From NCBI RefSeq assembly GCF_035987325.1, contig NZ_CP108488.1, positions 2,666,001 to 2,730,000 of the forward strand: a DNA stretch of 64,000 bases. Direction: 5' to 3'. A program made the translations under genes and the position numbers. Each line of letters opens with the position of its first letter. Positions within the stretch are counted from its first letter, which is position 1. Positions 53,394-62,009 of this stretch are shown piece after piece. This DNA is from Streptomyces sp. NBC_01244. GTDB lineage: Bacteria; Actinomycetota; Actinomycetes; Streptomycetales; Streptomycetaceae. The notes beneath the pieces were generated by a model. The model was not told where the DNA came from. It did not search any database and saw only the letters and a program-made list of their open reading frames with translations.

Positions 53394-54538
53394 CAGCGAC
53401 GGCCCTTCGGGAGGCCGAGCAGCCGCTCGGCGATGATGTCGCGCTGGATCTCGTTGGTCCCCGCGTAGATGGGTCCGGCGAGGGAGAAGATCCACGGCTC
53501 GGCCCATTCCCCGTCGGCGAGTTCCGCGTCGGGGCCCAGCAGGTCGAGGGCGCTCTCGTGCAGGGCGATGTCGTACTGGGACCAGAACACCTTGTTCAGG
53601 CTGGACTCGGCGCCGATCGTCTCGCCGGAGGCGAAGCGGGAGGCGTTGGCCCAGGTGAAGAGCTGGTAGGCGCGGGCTCCGACCACCGCGTCGGCGACCC
53701 GGTCGCGCAGTGCGGTGTCGGCCGGGTCCCCGTGGCTCCGCCACAGGTCCACGAGGCGGTCGGCGGCGGCGAGGAAGCGGCCGGGGGCGCGCAGGGTGAG
53801 CCCGCGCTCGTTGCCGGTGGTGGACATGGCGATCCGCCAGCCCTGTCCGGGCTCCCCGATGACGTCCGCGTCGGGGACGAAGACCTCGTCGAGGAAGAGT
53901 TCCGCGAAGGCGGGCTTGCCGTCGAGGCGGCCGATGGGCCGCACGGTGACCCCGGGGGCGTGCAGGTCGAACATCAGATAGGTGAGGCCCTGGTGGGGTT
54001 TGGGGGCGTCGGGGTCGGTGCGGAAGATGCCGAAGGCGCGGTCGGCGAAGGCGGCCCGTGAGGACCAGGTCTTCTGCCCGGACAGCAGCCAGCCGCCTTC
54101 GGTGCGCACGGCGCGGGACTTCAGGGAGGCGAGGTCGGAGCCGGATTCCGGCTCGGACCAGGCCTGGGCCCAGATCGTCTCGCCGCTCGCCATGGAGGGC
54201 AGGACGCGGGCGCGCTGCTCGTCGGTGGCGTGGTCGAAGAGGGTGGGGGCGAGCAGGTTGATGCCGTTCTGCGAGACCCGGCCGGGCGCGCCGGCGGCCC
54301 AGTACTCCTCCTCGAAGACCAGCCAGTGCTCGATGTCCACGCCGCGGCCGCCGTACTCCTCGGGCCAGGACACCACCGCCCAGCGGGCGGAGTGCAGGAG
54401 CGCCTCCCATTCCCGGTGGGCGGCGAAGCCCTCGCGGGTCTCCAGGGAGGGCAGGGGGGTGGCGGGCACGTGGGCGGCCAGCCAGTCGCGCGCCTCGGCC
54501 CGGAAGGCCTCCACGTGCGGCGCATGGTTCAGGTCCAT
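53393..54538 (-). CDS. fadE31: Acyl-CoA dehydrogenase, FadE31-type subunit
   Basis: 381 residues from ATG 54538. Full-length fold: WPEEYGGRGVDIEHWLVFEEEYW, AWSEPESGSDLASLKSRAVRTEGGWLLSGQKTWSSRA, the flavin region GNERGLTLR, and the C-terminal IYAGTNEIQRDIIAERLLGLPKG. Coupled to both neighbours by ATGA overlaps. In M. tuberculosis fadE31 and fadE32 are adjacent members of the KstR2 regulon; the same pair here supports a FadE31/FadE32 complex. Confidence 0.88.
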   Translation of the reverse strand: MDLNHAPHVEAFRAEARDWLAAHVPATPLPSLETREGFAAHREWEALLHSARWAVVSWPEEYGGRGVDIEHWLVFEEEYWAAGAPGRVSQNGINLLAPTLFDHATDEQRARVLPSMASGETIWAQAWSEPESGSDLASLKSRAVRTEGGWLLSGQKTWSSRAAFADRAFGIFRTDPDAPKPHQGLTYLMFDLHAPGVTVRPIGRLDGKPAFAELFLDEVFVPDADVIGEPGQGWRIAMSTTGNERGLTLRAPGRFLAAADRLVDLWRSHGDPADTALRDRVADAVVGARAYQLFTWANASRFASGETIGAESSLNKVFWSQYDIALHESALDLLGPDAELADGEWAEPWIFSLAGPIYAGTNEIQRDIIAERLLGLPKGRR

Positions 54539-55431
54539 CAGCTGTTCGCCTCCTTCATCGCGGAGCCCTTCATCGCCGAGCCCTTCATCGCGGCACCTTT
54601 CATTCCCGATATGTCCATGCCGCCGAGCGAGTCCGCCGTGGTCTCGGCGTTGTGGGCGTGGGCGAGGTGGTGCAGCCCGAAGACGGAGTCCATGCCGGTG
54701 TGCAGGCCCTGGAGGTCCTCGGCCTGGTTGACGGCCCGCTTGGTGAGGGCGAGGCCGAAGGAGGGCATTTCGGCGATCCGCAGGGCGAGCCGGTCGGTGG
54801 TCTCCGCCAGTTCGGCGCGCTCGACGACCCGGTTGACCATGCCGATCTCGTAGGCGCGGCGGGCGGTCATCCGGTCGCCGGTGTAGAGGAACTCCTTGGC
54901 GATGCGCGGGGGCATCGCCCACGGGTGGGCGAAGTACTCGACGCCCGGGATGCCCATCCGCACGACGGGGTCGGCGAAGAAGGCGTCCTCGCCGGCCACG
55001 ATCAGGTCGCAGACCCAGGCGAGCATCAGCCCGCCGGCCACGCACGCGCCGTGGACGGAGGCGATGACGGGCTTGGGCAGTTCGCGCCAGCGCCGGCACA
55101 TGCCGAGGTAGACCTCGGATTCGCGGGCGAAGCGGGATTCGGCGCCGGAGCGCCGGGAGTGGTCCCACCACAGGCCCGCCCTGCGTTCGAAGGGCAGGTG
55201 CGCGTCGCGCTCCGGGGTGCCGATGTCGTGGCCCGCCGAGAAGTGTTCGCCGGCCCCGGCCAGGACGACGACCTTGACCGCGGGATCGTCGGCGGCGCGG
55301 TAGAAGGCGTCGTCGAGGGCGTAGGTCATCGCGCTGTTCTGGGCGTTGCGGTAGCGGGGGCGGTTCATGGTCACGTACGCGACCGGGCCGCGGCGCTCGT
55401 AGAGCACCGGGGCGGGGGTGTCATCGGGCAT
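54538..55431 (-). CDS. Enoyl-CoA hydratase with repeated C-terminal tail
   Basis: 297 residues from ATG 55431. Crotonase fold: MNRPRYRNAQNSAM, AGEHFSAGHDIGTPERD, oxyanion region VHGACVAGGLMLAWVCDLIVAGEDAFF, and PVVRMGIPGVEYFAHPW. Probable hydration step after FadE31/32 or FadE30. The tail carries four Met-Lys-Gly/Glu-x-Ala repeats (GMKGAAMKGSAMKGSAMKEA), encoded by 15-bp tandem repeats at about 54546-54605, absent from typical homologues. First gene of the leftward ech-fadE31-fadE32 transcript; candidate KstR2 operator 14 nt upstream. Confidence 0.87.
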   Translation of the reverse strand: MPDDTPAPVLYERRGPVAYVTMNRPRYRNAQNSAMTYALDDAFYRAADDPAVKVVVLAGAGEHFSAGHDIGTPERDAHLPFERRAGLWWDHSRRSGAESRFARESEVYLGMCRRWRELPKPVIASVHGACVAGGLMLAWVCDLIVAGEDAFFADPVVRMGIPGVEYFAHPWAMPPRIAKEFLYTGDRMTARRAYEIGMVNRVVERAELAETTDRLALRIAEMPSFGLALTKRAVNQAEDLQGLHTGMDSVFGLHHLAHAHNAETTADSLGGMDISGMKGAAMKGSAMKGSAMKEANS

Positions 55432-55444
55432 CCTTGGATCCTTC

Positions 55445-55460
55445 CCTAACAAGTGTTTGG
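55445..55460. promoter_or_regulatory. Candidate KstR2 operator 2
   Basis: CCTAACAAGTGTTTGG, form CCnAACAnnTGTTnGG, in the 46-bp divergent region between the enoyl-CoA hydratase and fadE30. It differs from operator 1 (40965-40980) at one central base. Confidence 0.75.
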
Positions 55461-55477
55461 TAGGTTAACGTACGGCC

Positions 55478-56626
55478 ATGAGCAGCGTCGAGGAGTTCCG
55501 CACCGAGGTTCGGAGTTGGCTACGGGCCCACCTCACCGGTGAGTTCGCCGCCCTCAAGGGCCGCGGCGGACCGGGCCGGGAGCACGAGGCCTTCGCCGAA
55601 CGCCTCGCGTGGGAGCGGCACATGGCGGCGCACGGCTGGACCTGCGTGGGCTGGCCCGTGGAGTACGGAGGCCGCGGCGCGAGCACCGCGCAGCAGATCG
55701 CCTTCCACGAGGAGTACGCGCTGGCCGACGCGCCCGCGCGCGTGAACCACATAGGCGAGCAGCTCCTCGGCCCCACTCTCATCGCGCACGGCACCGAGGA
55801 GCAGCGGCGGCGCTTCCTGCCGCCCATCCGGGCCGTGGAGGAGCTGTGGTGCCAGGGCTACAGCGAGCCCGACGCCGGCTCGGACCTGGCCAACATCCGC
55901 ACCCGGGCCGCCCTGGTGGACGGCGCGTGGGTGGTGGACGGCCAGAAGATCTGGACCTCCCTGGCCCACGCCTCCCAGTGGTGCTTCGTCGTCGCCCGCA
56001 CCGAGCCGGGCTCCCGCCGGCACGCGGGGCTGTCCTACCTCCTGGTCCCGATGGACCAGCCCGGGGTGGAGGTCCGGCCCATCGTGCAGCTGACCGGGAC
56101 CTCCGAGTTCAACGAGGTCTTCTTCGACGGGGCCCGCACCGACGCCGCCCACGTGGTCGGCGCGCCCGGCGAGGGCTGGGCCGTCGCCATGGCCACCCTC
56201 GGCTTCGAACGCGGCGTCTCCACCCTCGGCCAGCAGGTCGGCTTCCGCCGCGAGCTCGAGGACCTGGCCGCGCTGGCGAAGCGCAACGGCGCGATGGCCG
56301 ATCCGCTGATCCGCGACCGGCTCGTCCGGGCCTGGATCGGCCTGGAGACCATGCGCGCCTCCGCACTGCGGCCCGGAGTCGCCCCGTCCACGGCCAAGCT
56401 GTACTGGGCCCGCTGGCACCGGGACCTCGGCGAACTCGCCATGGACGTCTGCGGAGCCGCCTCGCTCCTGGCGGCGGGGGCGCACGGAGACCCGTACGAC
56501 CTCGACGACTGGCAGCGGCTCTTCCTCTTCTCCCGCTCCGACACCCTCTACGCGGGCTCCGACGAGATCCAGCGCACCATCGTCGCCGAGCGCATCCTCG
56601 GCCTTCCCAAGGAGGTCCGGGCATGA
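55478..56626 (+). CDS. fadE30: Acyl-CoA dehydrogenase FadE30
   Basis: 382 residues from ATG 55478. In M. tuberculosis FadE30 dehydrogenates the propionyl side chain of 5OH-HIP-CoA. Landmarks: GWPVEYGGRGASTAQQIAFHEEYALADAPARVNHIGEQLLGPTLIAHG, GYSEPDAGSDLANIRTRA, QKIWTSLAHASQWCFVVART, LGFERGVSTLGQQ, and TLYAGSDEIQRTIVAERILGLPKE. First gene of the rightward fadE30-ipdF-kstR2-fadA6 run; its stop overlaps ipdF. Confidence 0.93.
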   Translation: MSSVEEFRTEVRSWLRAHLTGEFAALKGRGGPGREHEAFAERLAWERHMAAHGWTCVGWPVEYGGRGASTAQQIAFHEEYALADAPARVNHIGEQLLGPTLIAHGTEEQRRRFLPPIRAVEELWCQGYSEPDAGSDLANIRTRAALVDGAWVVDGQKIWTSLAHASQWCFVVARTEPGSRRHAGLSYLLVPMDQPGVEVRPIVQLTGTSEFNEVFFDGARTDAAHVVGAPGEGWAVAMATLGFERGVSTLGQQVGFRRELEDLAALAKRNGAMADPLIRDRLVRAWIGLETMRASALRPGVAPSTAKLYWARWHRDLGELAMDVCGAASLLAAGAHGDPYDLDDWQRLFLFSRSDTLYAGSDEIQRTIVAERILGLPKEVRA

Positions 56627-57441
56627 ACGCACCGGAAGACCGCTCCGGCAACGTGCTCCGCAACGCACCCGAGTACGTGGCCGGCCACGGACTGCTGACC
56701 GGCCGGAGCGCCGTGATCACCGCGGCCGCCGGGGCCGGCATCGGCGGGGCGACCGCACGGCGCTTCTTGGAGGAGGGCGCCCGCGTCCTCATCGGCGACG
56801 CGCACGCCCGCCGCCTCAAGGAGAGCGAGGAGGCGCTGGCCGCTGAGTTCGGCGCGGACCGGGTCGCCTCGCTGCCCTGCGACGTCACCGACGAGGAGCA
56901 GGTGGGTGCCTTCTTCGCGCTCGCCGAGCGGCTCCACGGCCGCCTCGACCTCGTCGTCAACAACGCCGGGCTCGGCGGCACGGCGAACCTCGTCGACATG
57001 ACCGACGACCAGTGGTCCCGCGTCCTCGACGTCACCCTGAACGGCACCTTCCGCTGCACCCGCACCGCGATGCGGTCCATGAAGGCCTCCGGCGCGGGCG
57101 GGGTGATCGTCAACAACGCCTCCGTCATCGGCTGGCGCGCCCAGACCGGTCAGGCCCACTACGCCGCCGCCAAGGCCGGGGTGATGGCGCTGACCCGCTG
57201 CGCCGCGCTGGAGGCCGCGGAGTTCGGCGTACGGATCAACGCGGTCGCGCCGAGCCTGGCGATGCACCCGCACCTGGTGAAGGTCACCAGCGAGGAGCTG
57301 CTCGCCGAACTCACCGCCCGCGAGGCCTTCGGCCGGTACGCCGAGCCCTGGGAGGTGGCCAACGTCATCGTGTTCCTGGCCAGCGGCTACTCGTCGTACA
57401 TGACGGGCGAGACCGTGTCGGTCAGCAGTCAGCACGCGTAG
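56623..57441 (+). CDS. ipdF: IpdF, short-chain dehydrogenase of C/D-ring catabolism
   Basis: NAD(P)-dependent SDR acting on the 5-oxo/5-hydroxy group of HIP-CoA intermediates in the mycobacterial pathway. 272 residues from ATG 56623 (ATGA overlap). Cofactor motif is a variant, VITAAAGAGIGGATARR, with Ala-Ala-Ala in place of the usual Gly; NNAG near 126; catalytic Ser in NNASVIGWRAQTGQAHYAAAK with Tyr-x3-Lys. Position next to fadE30 matches Rv3559c-Rv3560c. Confidence 0.92.
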   Translation: MNAPEDRSGNVLRNAPEYVAGHGLLTGRSAVITAAAGAGIGGATARRFLEEGARVLIGDAHARRLKESEEALAAEFGADRVASLPCDVTDEEQVGAFFALAERLHGRLDLVVNNAGLGGTANLVDMTDDQWSRVLDVTLNGTFRCTRTAMRSMKASGAGGVIVNNASVIGWRAQTGQAHYAAAKAGVMALTRCAALEAAEFGVRINAVAPSLAMHPHLVKVTSEELLAELTAREAFGRYAEPWEVANVIVFLASGYSSYMTGETVSVSSQHA

Positions 57442-57481
57442 GGCGTCGGATGACCGGCCGGCGCAGTACCAGAATGGACCC

Positions 57482-58117
57482 GTGCCAACGAACAAGCCGA
57501 TCGCACCGACGGCCAAGAAGAAGCCCCAGGTGACGGCGTCGCCCGAACGCCGCCGCGAACTCCTCGACACCGCCGCCGAGGTCTTCGCCGCGCAGGGCTA
57601 CAACGCCACCACCGTCCGCAAGATCGCCGACGCCGCCGGCATGCTCGCCGGCAGCCTCTACTACCACTTCGATTCCAAGGAATCGATGCTCGACGAGATC
57701 CTCTCCGCCTTCCTGACCGAGCTGTGGGAGGGGTACGACACCGTCCTCGCCGCCGGTCTCGGCCCCAGGGAGACCATCGAGGCCCTCGTCACCGAATCGT
57801 TCCGGGAGATCGACCGGCACCGCGCCGCGGTCGCCATCTACCAGAAGGAGTCCCGGCACCTGTCGGTCCAGCCACGCTTCCACTACCTCTCCGACTCGCA
57901 GGTCAAGTTCGAGAAGGCGTGGCTGGGGACGCTGGAGCGAGGGGTCGCGGACGGGGTCTTCCGCGCCGACCTGGACATCCGCCTCACCTACCGCTTCGTG
58001 CGCGACACGGTGTGGGTGGCGGCCTCCTGGTACCGGCCGGGCGGCCAGCACAGCCCCGAGGAGATCGCCCGCCAGTACCTGTCGATGGTTCTGGACGGCA
58101 TCGCCACACGAACGTAA
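57482..58117 (+). CDS. kstR2: TetR-family regulator KstR2
   Basis: Repressor of the C/D-ring (HIP) genes; in mycobacteria it is released by HIP-CoA. 211 residues from GTG 57482. TetR_N: RRELLDTAAEVFAAQGYNATTVRKIADAAGMLAGSLYYHFDSKESMLDEIL at residues ~20-72. The ligand domain retains the KstR2 pattern remembered from M. tuberculosis: AVAIYQKESRHLSVQPRFHYL, GVADGVFRADLDIRLTYRFVRDTVWVAASWYRPGG and ARQYLSMVLDGI. Flanked by ipdF and fadA6 as in Rv3556c-Rv3559c. Two matching palindromes in the window are its likely binding sites. Its basic N-terminal extension (residues 1-18) is longer than usual. Confidence 0.94.
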   Translation: MPTNKPIAPTAKKKPQVTASPERRRELLDTAAEVFAAQGYNATTVRKIADAAGMLAGSLYYHFDSKESMLDEILSAFLTELWEGYDTVLAAGLGPRETIEALVTESFREIDRHRAAVAIYQKESRHLSVQPRFHYLSDSQVKFEKAWLGTLERGVADGVFRADLDIRLTYRFVRDTVWVAASWYRPGGQHSPEEIARQYLSMVLDGIATRT

Positions 58118-58163
58118 TCCCGCACATCCCCGGCACATGCCTGGATATCCCTGAGGAGTTCCG

Positions 58164-59321
58164 ATGCCCGAGGCCTACATAGTCGAAGCGGTACGCACCC
58201 CCGTGGGGCGGCGCAAGGGGGGCCTGTCCGAGGTCCACCCGGCCGACCTCGGGGCACACGTTCTGAGGGCCCTCGTCGAACGGTCCGGGATCGACCCGTC
58301 GGCCGTGGAGGACGTGGTGTTCGGCTGCCTCGACACGGTGGGGCCGCAGGCGGGCGACATCGCCCGGACGGCCTGGCTGGCGGCGGGGCTCCCCGAGGAG
58401 GTCCCCGGCGTCACCATCGACCGCCAGTGCGGATCCTCGCAGCAGGCCGTGCACTTCGCGGCGCAGGGCGTCATGTCCGGCACCCAGGACCTGGTGGTCG
58501 CGGGCGGCACCCAGAACATGTCGATGATCCCGATCGCCTTCGCCTCGCGGCAGGCGGCGGAGCCGCTGGGCTTCATCGAGGGCCCGTACCTGGGCTCGGC
58601 GGGGTGGCGCGCCCGGTACGGGGACTCCCCCGTCAACCAGTTCCACGGGGCCCAGCTGATCGCCGAGAAGTGGGGCATCTCCCGCCTCGACATGGAGGAG
58701 TTCGCCCTGCGCTCGCACCGGCGGGCGCTGCGCGCGATCGACGAGGGCCGCTTCGAGCGGGAGATCGTGCCCTACGGGGCCGTGTCGGTGGACGAGGGCC
58801 CGCGCCGCGACACCACCCTGGAGAGGATGGCGGGTCTCAAGCCCGTCATGGAGGGCGGCACGATCACGGCGGCGGTGTCCTCCCAGGTCTCGGACGGCGC
58901 GGCGGCGATGCTGCTGGCCTCGGAGCGGGCGGTACGGGAACACGGGCTGCGCCCGCGGGCCCGCATCCACCACCTGTCGGTGCGCGGCGAGGACCCGATC
59001 CGCATGCTGTCGGCGCCGATCCCGGCGACGGCGTACGCCCTGAAGAAGACGGGCATGTCCCTCTCCGACATCGACCTGGTCGAGATCAACGAGGCCTTCG
59101 CCCCGGTGGTCCTGGCCTGGCTGAAGGAAACGGGCGCGGACCCGGAGCGGGTCAACGTCAACGGCGGCGCGATCGCCCTGGGACACCCCCTGGGCGCGAC
59201 GGGCGTCAAGCTGATGACGACCCTCCTGCACGAACTGGAGCGCACGGGCGGCCGCTTCGGACTCCAGACCATGTGCGAGGGCGGCGGCCAGGCCAACGTC
59301 ACCATCATCGAGCGGCTCTAG
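58164..59321 (+). CDS. fadA6: Acetyl-CoA acyltransferase (thiolase) FadA6
   Basis: Thiolase releasing acetyl-CoA late in C/D-ring breakdown. 385 residues from ATG 58164, GAGGAG upstream. Active-site residues all present: nucleophile Cys in IDRQCGSSQQAVHFAAQ near residue 91, His in EINEAFAPV (NEAF), GGAIALGHPLGATGVK with His, and the second Cys in TMCEGGGQANVTI. Homologous to Rv3556c. Last steroid gene of the fadE30 run; no clear terminator follows, only a short repeat. Confidence 0.94.
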   Translation: MPEAYIVEAVRTPVGRRKGGLSEVHPADLGAHVLRALVERSGIDPSAVEDVVFGCLDTVGPQAGDIARTAWLAAGLPEEVPGVTIDRQCGSSQQAVHFAAQGVMSGTQDLVVAGGTQNMSMIPIAFASRQAAEPLGFIEGPYLGSAGWRARYGDSPVNQFHGAQLIAEKWGISRLDMEEFALRSHRRALRAIDEGRFEREIVPYGAVSVDEGPRRDTTLERMAGLKPVMEGGTITAAVSSQVSDGAAAMLLASERAVREHGLRPRARIHHLSVRGEDPIRMLSAPIPATAYALKKTGMSLSDIDLVEINEAFAPVVLAWLKETGADPERVNVNGGAIALGHPLGATGVKLMTTLLHELERTGGRFGLQTMCEGGGQANVTIIERL

Positions 59322-59369
59322 CCTCCGGCGGGTCGTCCGGGGCGGCGCCGCTCCCGGGGGCCAGCCCCC

Positions 59370-59413
59370 GGAGGGGTCCGGGCGCAGCCCCAGGAGGGGT
59401 CCGGGCGCAGCCC
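59370..59413. repeat. 21-bp direct repeat after fadA6
   Basis: GGAGGGGTCCGGGCGCAGCCC occurs at 59370-59390 and 59393-59413, within a GC-rich 140-bp spacer between converging genes. This type of intergenic repeat is common in streptomycetes. Confidence 0.85.
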
Positions 59414-59461
59414 GGGGAACGGGCGAAGGGCGGGTAGGGGACAAGCCCCCTCCCGCCCCGC

Positions 59462-59809
59462 TCACGCATGGAACTCGCGCACCACTTCGATCCGCCCCAC
59501 GATGTGCGCGTTGAACTCGTCCAGCTCCTCCGCCGGAACCCACAGCTCCAGGATGGTCTCCCCGCCGGCCTGCTGGACCGGGTAGCGCTCCAGGAACGCC
59601 GAGTCCACCTCGAACCGCGTCACGTACCCCGCACCGCCGTGCTTGACGTTCCAGTCACTGGCGATGCGGACCGCGTAGTCCTCGTTCAGCACGGGGTAGA
59701 AGATGGGCTGCTCCGGCAGCCGCGGCGGCCAGGCACGCCAGTCGAGGTCGCGGACCAGTCCGAGCTCCACCGGGCCCGTCGGGCGCCACAGGGTCGTTGT
59801 AGGGGACAT
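59462..59809 (-). CDS. Conserved hypothetical protein
   Basis: 115 residues from ATG 59809 (the frame is open to 59866 but conservation of such proteins begins here, as I recall). Sequence: TTTLWRPTGPVELGLV, RAWPPRLPEQPIFYPVLNEDYA, RFEVDSAFLERYPVQQAG and LWVPAEELDEFNAHIVG. Relatives are often labelled ADP-ribosylation/crystallin J1, which is a weak annotation; function unknown. Soluble, no signal peptide. Downstream of a small membrane protein gene on the same strand. Confidence 0.8.
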   Translation of the reverse strand: MSPTTTLWRPTGPVELGLVRDLDWRAWPPRLPEQPIFYPVLNEDYAVRIASDWNVKHGGAGYVTRFEVDSAFLERYPVQQAGGETILELWVPAEELDEFNAHIVGRIEVVREFHA

Positions 59810-59852
59810 GGGCGCAGCGTAGGCGGGCGGCCACGGCTCCGACCAGCCCTTT

Positions 59853-60179
59853 TCAGACGGCGGCACGGCGCGAGAGGCGGGTCAGGGAGACCGTCTGGGT
59901 CAGGGCGAGGGCTCCGGTCAGGGCCTGCCAGAGGAGCGGGTCGGGTGCGTCCAGGCCCTGGGCCGCGGACAGGGCGATCGCCACCGCGCCGAGCGCGAGG
60001 ACGATCCGGTGGACGAAGCCGGCCTCGGTGCCGTGTGGCAGTCCGGACACGAGGGCGACCAGGGCCAGCATGATCGGAAGCCAGTGCGGCTGGGAGCCGC
60101 GCATCAGTAGCGCGGCGGCGAACTCCGCTGCGAGGGCTAGGGAGTTGCGCGCCAGGGCCCCCGGGACCGATATCGACAT
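59853..60179 (-). CDS. Small integral membrane protein
   Basis: 108 residues from ATG 60179 (GTG at 60185 is possible). Three hydrophobic stretches: residues ~10-28, 35-50 and 57-75, then a fourth weaker one; a basic C-terminus (TRLSRRAAV). No family recognised. It precedes the hypothetical gene by 43 bp on the same strand. Confidence 0.65.
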   Translation of the reverse strand: MSISVPGALARNSLALAAEFAAALLMRGSQPHWLPIMLALVALVSGLPHGTEAGFVHRIVLALGAVAIALSAAQGLDAPDPLLWQALTGALALTQTVSLTRLSRRAAV

Positions 60180-60246
60180 GCGCACATCATGCCGGGGATA
60201 TCCGCGTGCGCCTTCGGCGGGGCCGCGGCTAGGATCCGGGGCAAGG

Positions 60247-60320
60247 GCTGGGTCGTAGCACAGAGGTAGTGCGCCTACACAGCATGGAGGAGGACGCCGG
60301 TTCGAATCCGGCCGCCCAGC
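60247..60320 (+). tRNA. tRNA-like sequence with degenerate anticodon arm (possible pseudo-tRNA)
   Basis: A good T-arm (GCCGG-TTCGAAT-CCGGC, 60296-60312) and D-arm (GCAC-AGAGGTA-GTGC, 60258-60272) are joined by an anticodon arm CCTAC-ACAGCAT-GGAGG with an A-G mismatch and C in place of the universal U33; read literally the anticodon is AGC (Ala). The acceptor stem GCTGGGT/GCCCAGC can extend outward to 9 bp (60245-60253 with 60314-60322) and has odd junctions. No CCA is encoded. It may be a decayed tRNA or an unusual one. Confidence 0.55.
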
Positions 60321-60336
60321 CCCCCTCCCCTCCCCC

Positions 60337-61233
60337 CTACTTCGCGGCCGTCGCCGCCACCCACGCCCCCGCCGCCGCGATCGCCGCGCCCGCGGCGGGG
60401 AGCGGCAGGCCGAGGAACCCGTGGAAGACCCCGGGGACCAGCTGGATCCCGCAGTCCACGCCGGCTTCCCCCAGCCTGCGCCCGTAGGCCAGGCCCTCGT
60501 CCCGCAGGACGTCGCAGTCGGCCAGGACCAGCAGGGTGCGCGGCAGCCCCGAGAGGTCGGGGGCCCGCAGCGGGGAGACGTGCGGGTGGGCCGGGTCGCC
60601 GCCGTACTGGTCCCAGTACCAGGCCATGTGCGCGGCCGTGTGGAAGTACCCCTGCGCGAACTCGGCTACGGAGGGGTGCTCCATCGAGGCGTCCAGCGGC
60701 GGGTAGAACAGCAGCTGGCCGGCGGCCAGTCCGGGGGCCCGCAGGGCCGTCACGGCTGCGAGGTTGCCTCCGCTGGAGTCCCCGGCGAGGAACAGCCGCG
60801 CGGCGTCGCAGCCCAGTTCGGCCGCCCGCGCCCGGGCCCACAGCAGCACCGTCAGCGCGTCGTCGGGCGCCGCCGGCCACGGGTGTTCGGGCGCGAGGCG
60901 GTAGTCCGCGGACACCACCACCGCGCCCGAGGCCACGGCCAGCGCCCGGCACAGCGCGTCGTGGGTGTCCAGCCCGCACATCACCCAGCCCCCGCCGTGG
61001 AAGAACACCGTCAGCGGGCGGCCTCCGGAGCCGGGCGCCGGGTCGTAGATCCGCACGGGGACGCCGTCCGCGACCGCGTCCCGTACGGAGGCCACCTCCA
61101 CGCCGCCGCGCGGGGAGCCCGACGCGGCCGCCCGCAGGGCCGCCACGTCCCCCGGGCCGGGGAAGACGGCCGCCATCGCGTCGCACAGCCCGCGGGCCGC
61201 CGGGGACAGGGATCCCGTACCGGTGCCGCTCAT
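60337..61233 (-). CDS. HSL-family alpha/beta hydrolase (esterase/lipase)
   Basis: 298 residues from ATG 61233, overlapping the SDR stop (ATGA). Hormone-sensitive-lipase family: oxyanion motif [16 protein letters not shown] near residues 75-90, [18 protein letters not shown], nucleophile GDSSGGN near 150, acid in [12 protein letters not shown] and His in [10 protein letters not shown]. Cytoplasmic. Third gene of the PadR-flanked operon; substrate could be an ester or lactone, possibly steroid-derived given the neighbourhood, but that is inference. Confidence 0.88.
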   Translation of the reverse strand: MSGTGTGSLSPAARGLCDAMAAVFPGPGDVAALRAAASGSPRGGVEVASVRDAVADGVPVRIYDPAPGSGGRPLTVFFHGGGWVMCGLDTHDALCRALAVASGAVVVSADYRLAPEHPWPAAPDDALTVLLWARARAAELGCDAARLFLAGDSSGGNLAAVTALRAPGLAAGQLLFYPPLDASMEHPSVAEFAQGYFHTAAHMAWYWDQYGGDPAHPHVSPLRAPDLSGLPRTLLVLADCDVLRDEGLAYGRRLGEAGVDCGIQLVPGVFHGFLGLPLPAAGAAIAAAGAWVAATAAK

Positions 61234-62006
61234 CGCGCCGTCATCCCGCCGTCGACCGTGAACTCCGCGCCCGTGATGTACGAGGAGCCCTCGGAGCAGA
61301 GGAAGAGGACCAGCTCCGCGACCTCCTCGGGCCGCCCGATCCGCCCCAGCGGCAGGTGCGACCAGTCCCGTCCCGCGACGGCCTCGCTGACCATCGGGGT
61401 GTCGATCGCCCCCGGATGCACGGAGTTGATCCTGATCCGGTCCCCGGCCAGGTCCAGTGCGGCGGACTTCGTCAGCCCGCGCAGGGCGAACTTGCTCGAT
61501 CCGTACGCCGCGTGGCCCGGGATGCCGACCAGTCCGGCGGTGGAGGAGACGTTGACGATCGAGCCGCCTCCGGCGGCGCGCAGGACCGGGGCCACGGCCT
61601 GGATGCCGAGGAACGGCCCGAGCAGGTTGACCCGCAGGAGGGTTTCGAAGTCCTCGAGGCCCTGGCGCTCCACGTGGGCCGTGCGCCACAGCGCGGCGTT
61701 GTTGACCAGGGCGGAGACCGTGCCGAAGGCGCGTACGGCCTCGCGGACCACCTCCGCCCAGCTGTCGGCGTCGGCCACGTCGTGGCGTACGTAGAGGCCT
61801 TGGCCACCGAGGGAGGCGGCGACCGCGCGGCCCTCCTCCTCCCGGATGTCGGTGACCACGACCCGCGCTCCGGCCTCGGCGCACAGCCGGGCCTCGGCCG
61901 CGCCCTGGCCGCGTCCGGCGCCGGTGATGACGACGACCTTGCCGTCGAGGACCTTGCCGTTGGGGACCTTGCCGTTGGGGAGCTTGCCGTCGAGGGAGGG
62001 ACTCAC
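61230..62006 (-). CDS. Short-chain dehydrogenase (hydroxysteroid-dehydrogenase-like)
   Basis: 258 residues from GTG 62006, GGAGG 8 nt upstream. SDR motifs: [17 protein letters not shown] at ~24-40, NNAALWRT near 97, [21 protein letters not shown] with Ser, Tyr and Lys, and [14 protein letters not shown]. Overall close to the 3-alpha/20-beta hydroxysteroid dehydrogenases of streptomycetes. The N-terminus has a short repeat of Asn/Asp-Gly-Lys ([18 protein letters not shown]) encoded by tandem DNA repeats. Middle gene of a three-gene operon. Confidence 0.88.
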   Translation of the reverse strand: MSPSLDGKLPNGKVPNGKVLDGKVVVITGAGRGQGAAEARLCAEAGARVVVTDIREEEGRAVAASLGGQGLYVRHDVADADSWAEVVREAVRAFGTVSALVNNAALWRTAHVERQGLEDFETLLRVNLLGPFLGIQAVAPVLRAAGGGSIVNVSSTAGLVGIPGHAAYGSSKFALRGLTKSAALDLAGDRIRINSVHPGAIDTPMVSEAVAGRDWSHLPLGRIGRPEEVAELVLFLCSEGSSYITGAEFTVDGGMTAR

Positions 62007-62009
62007 GGG

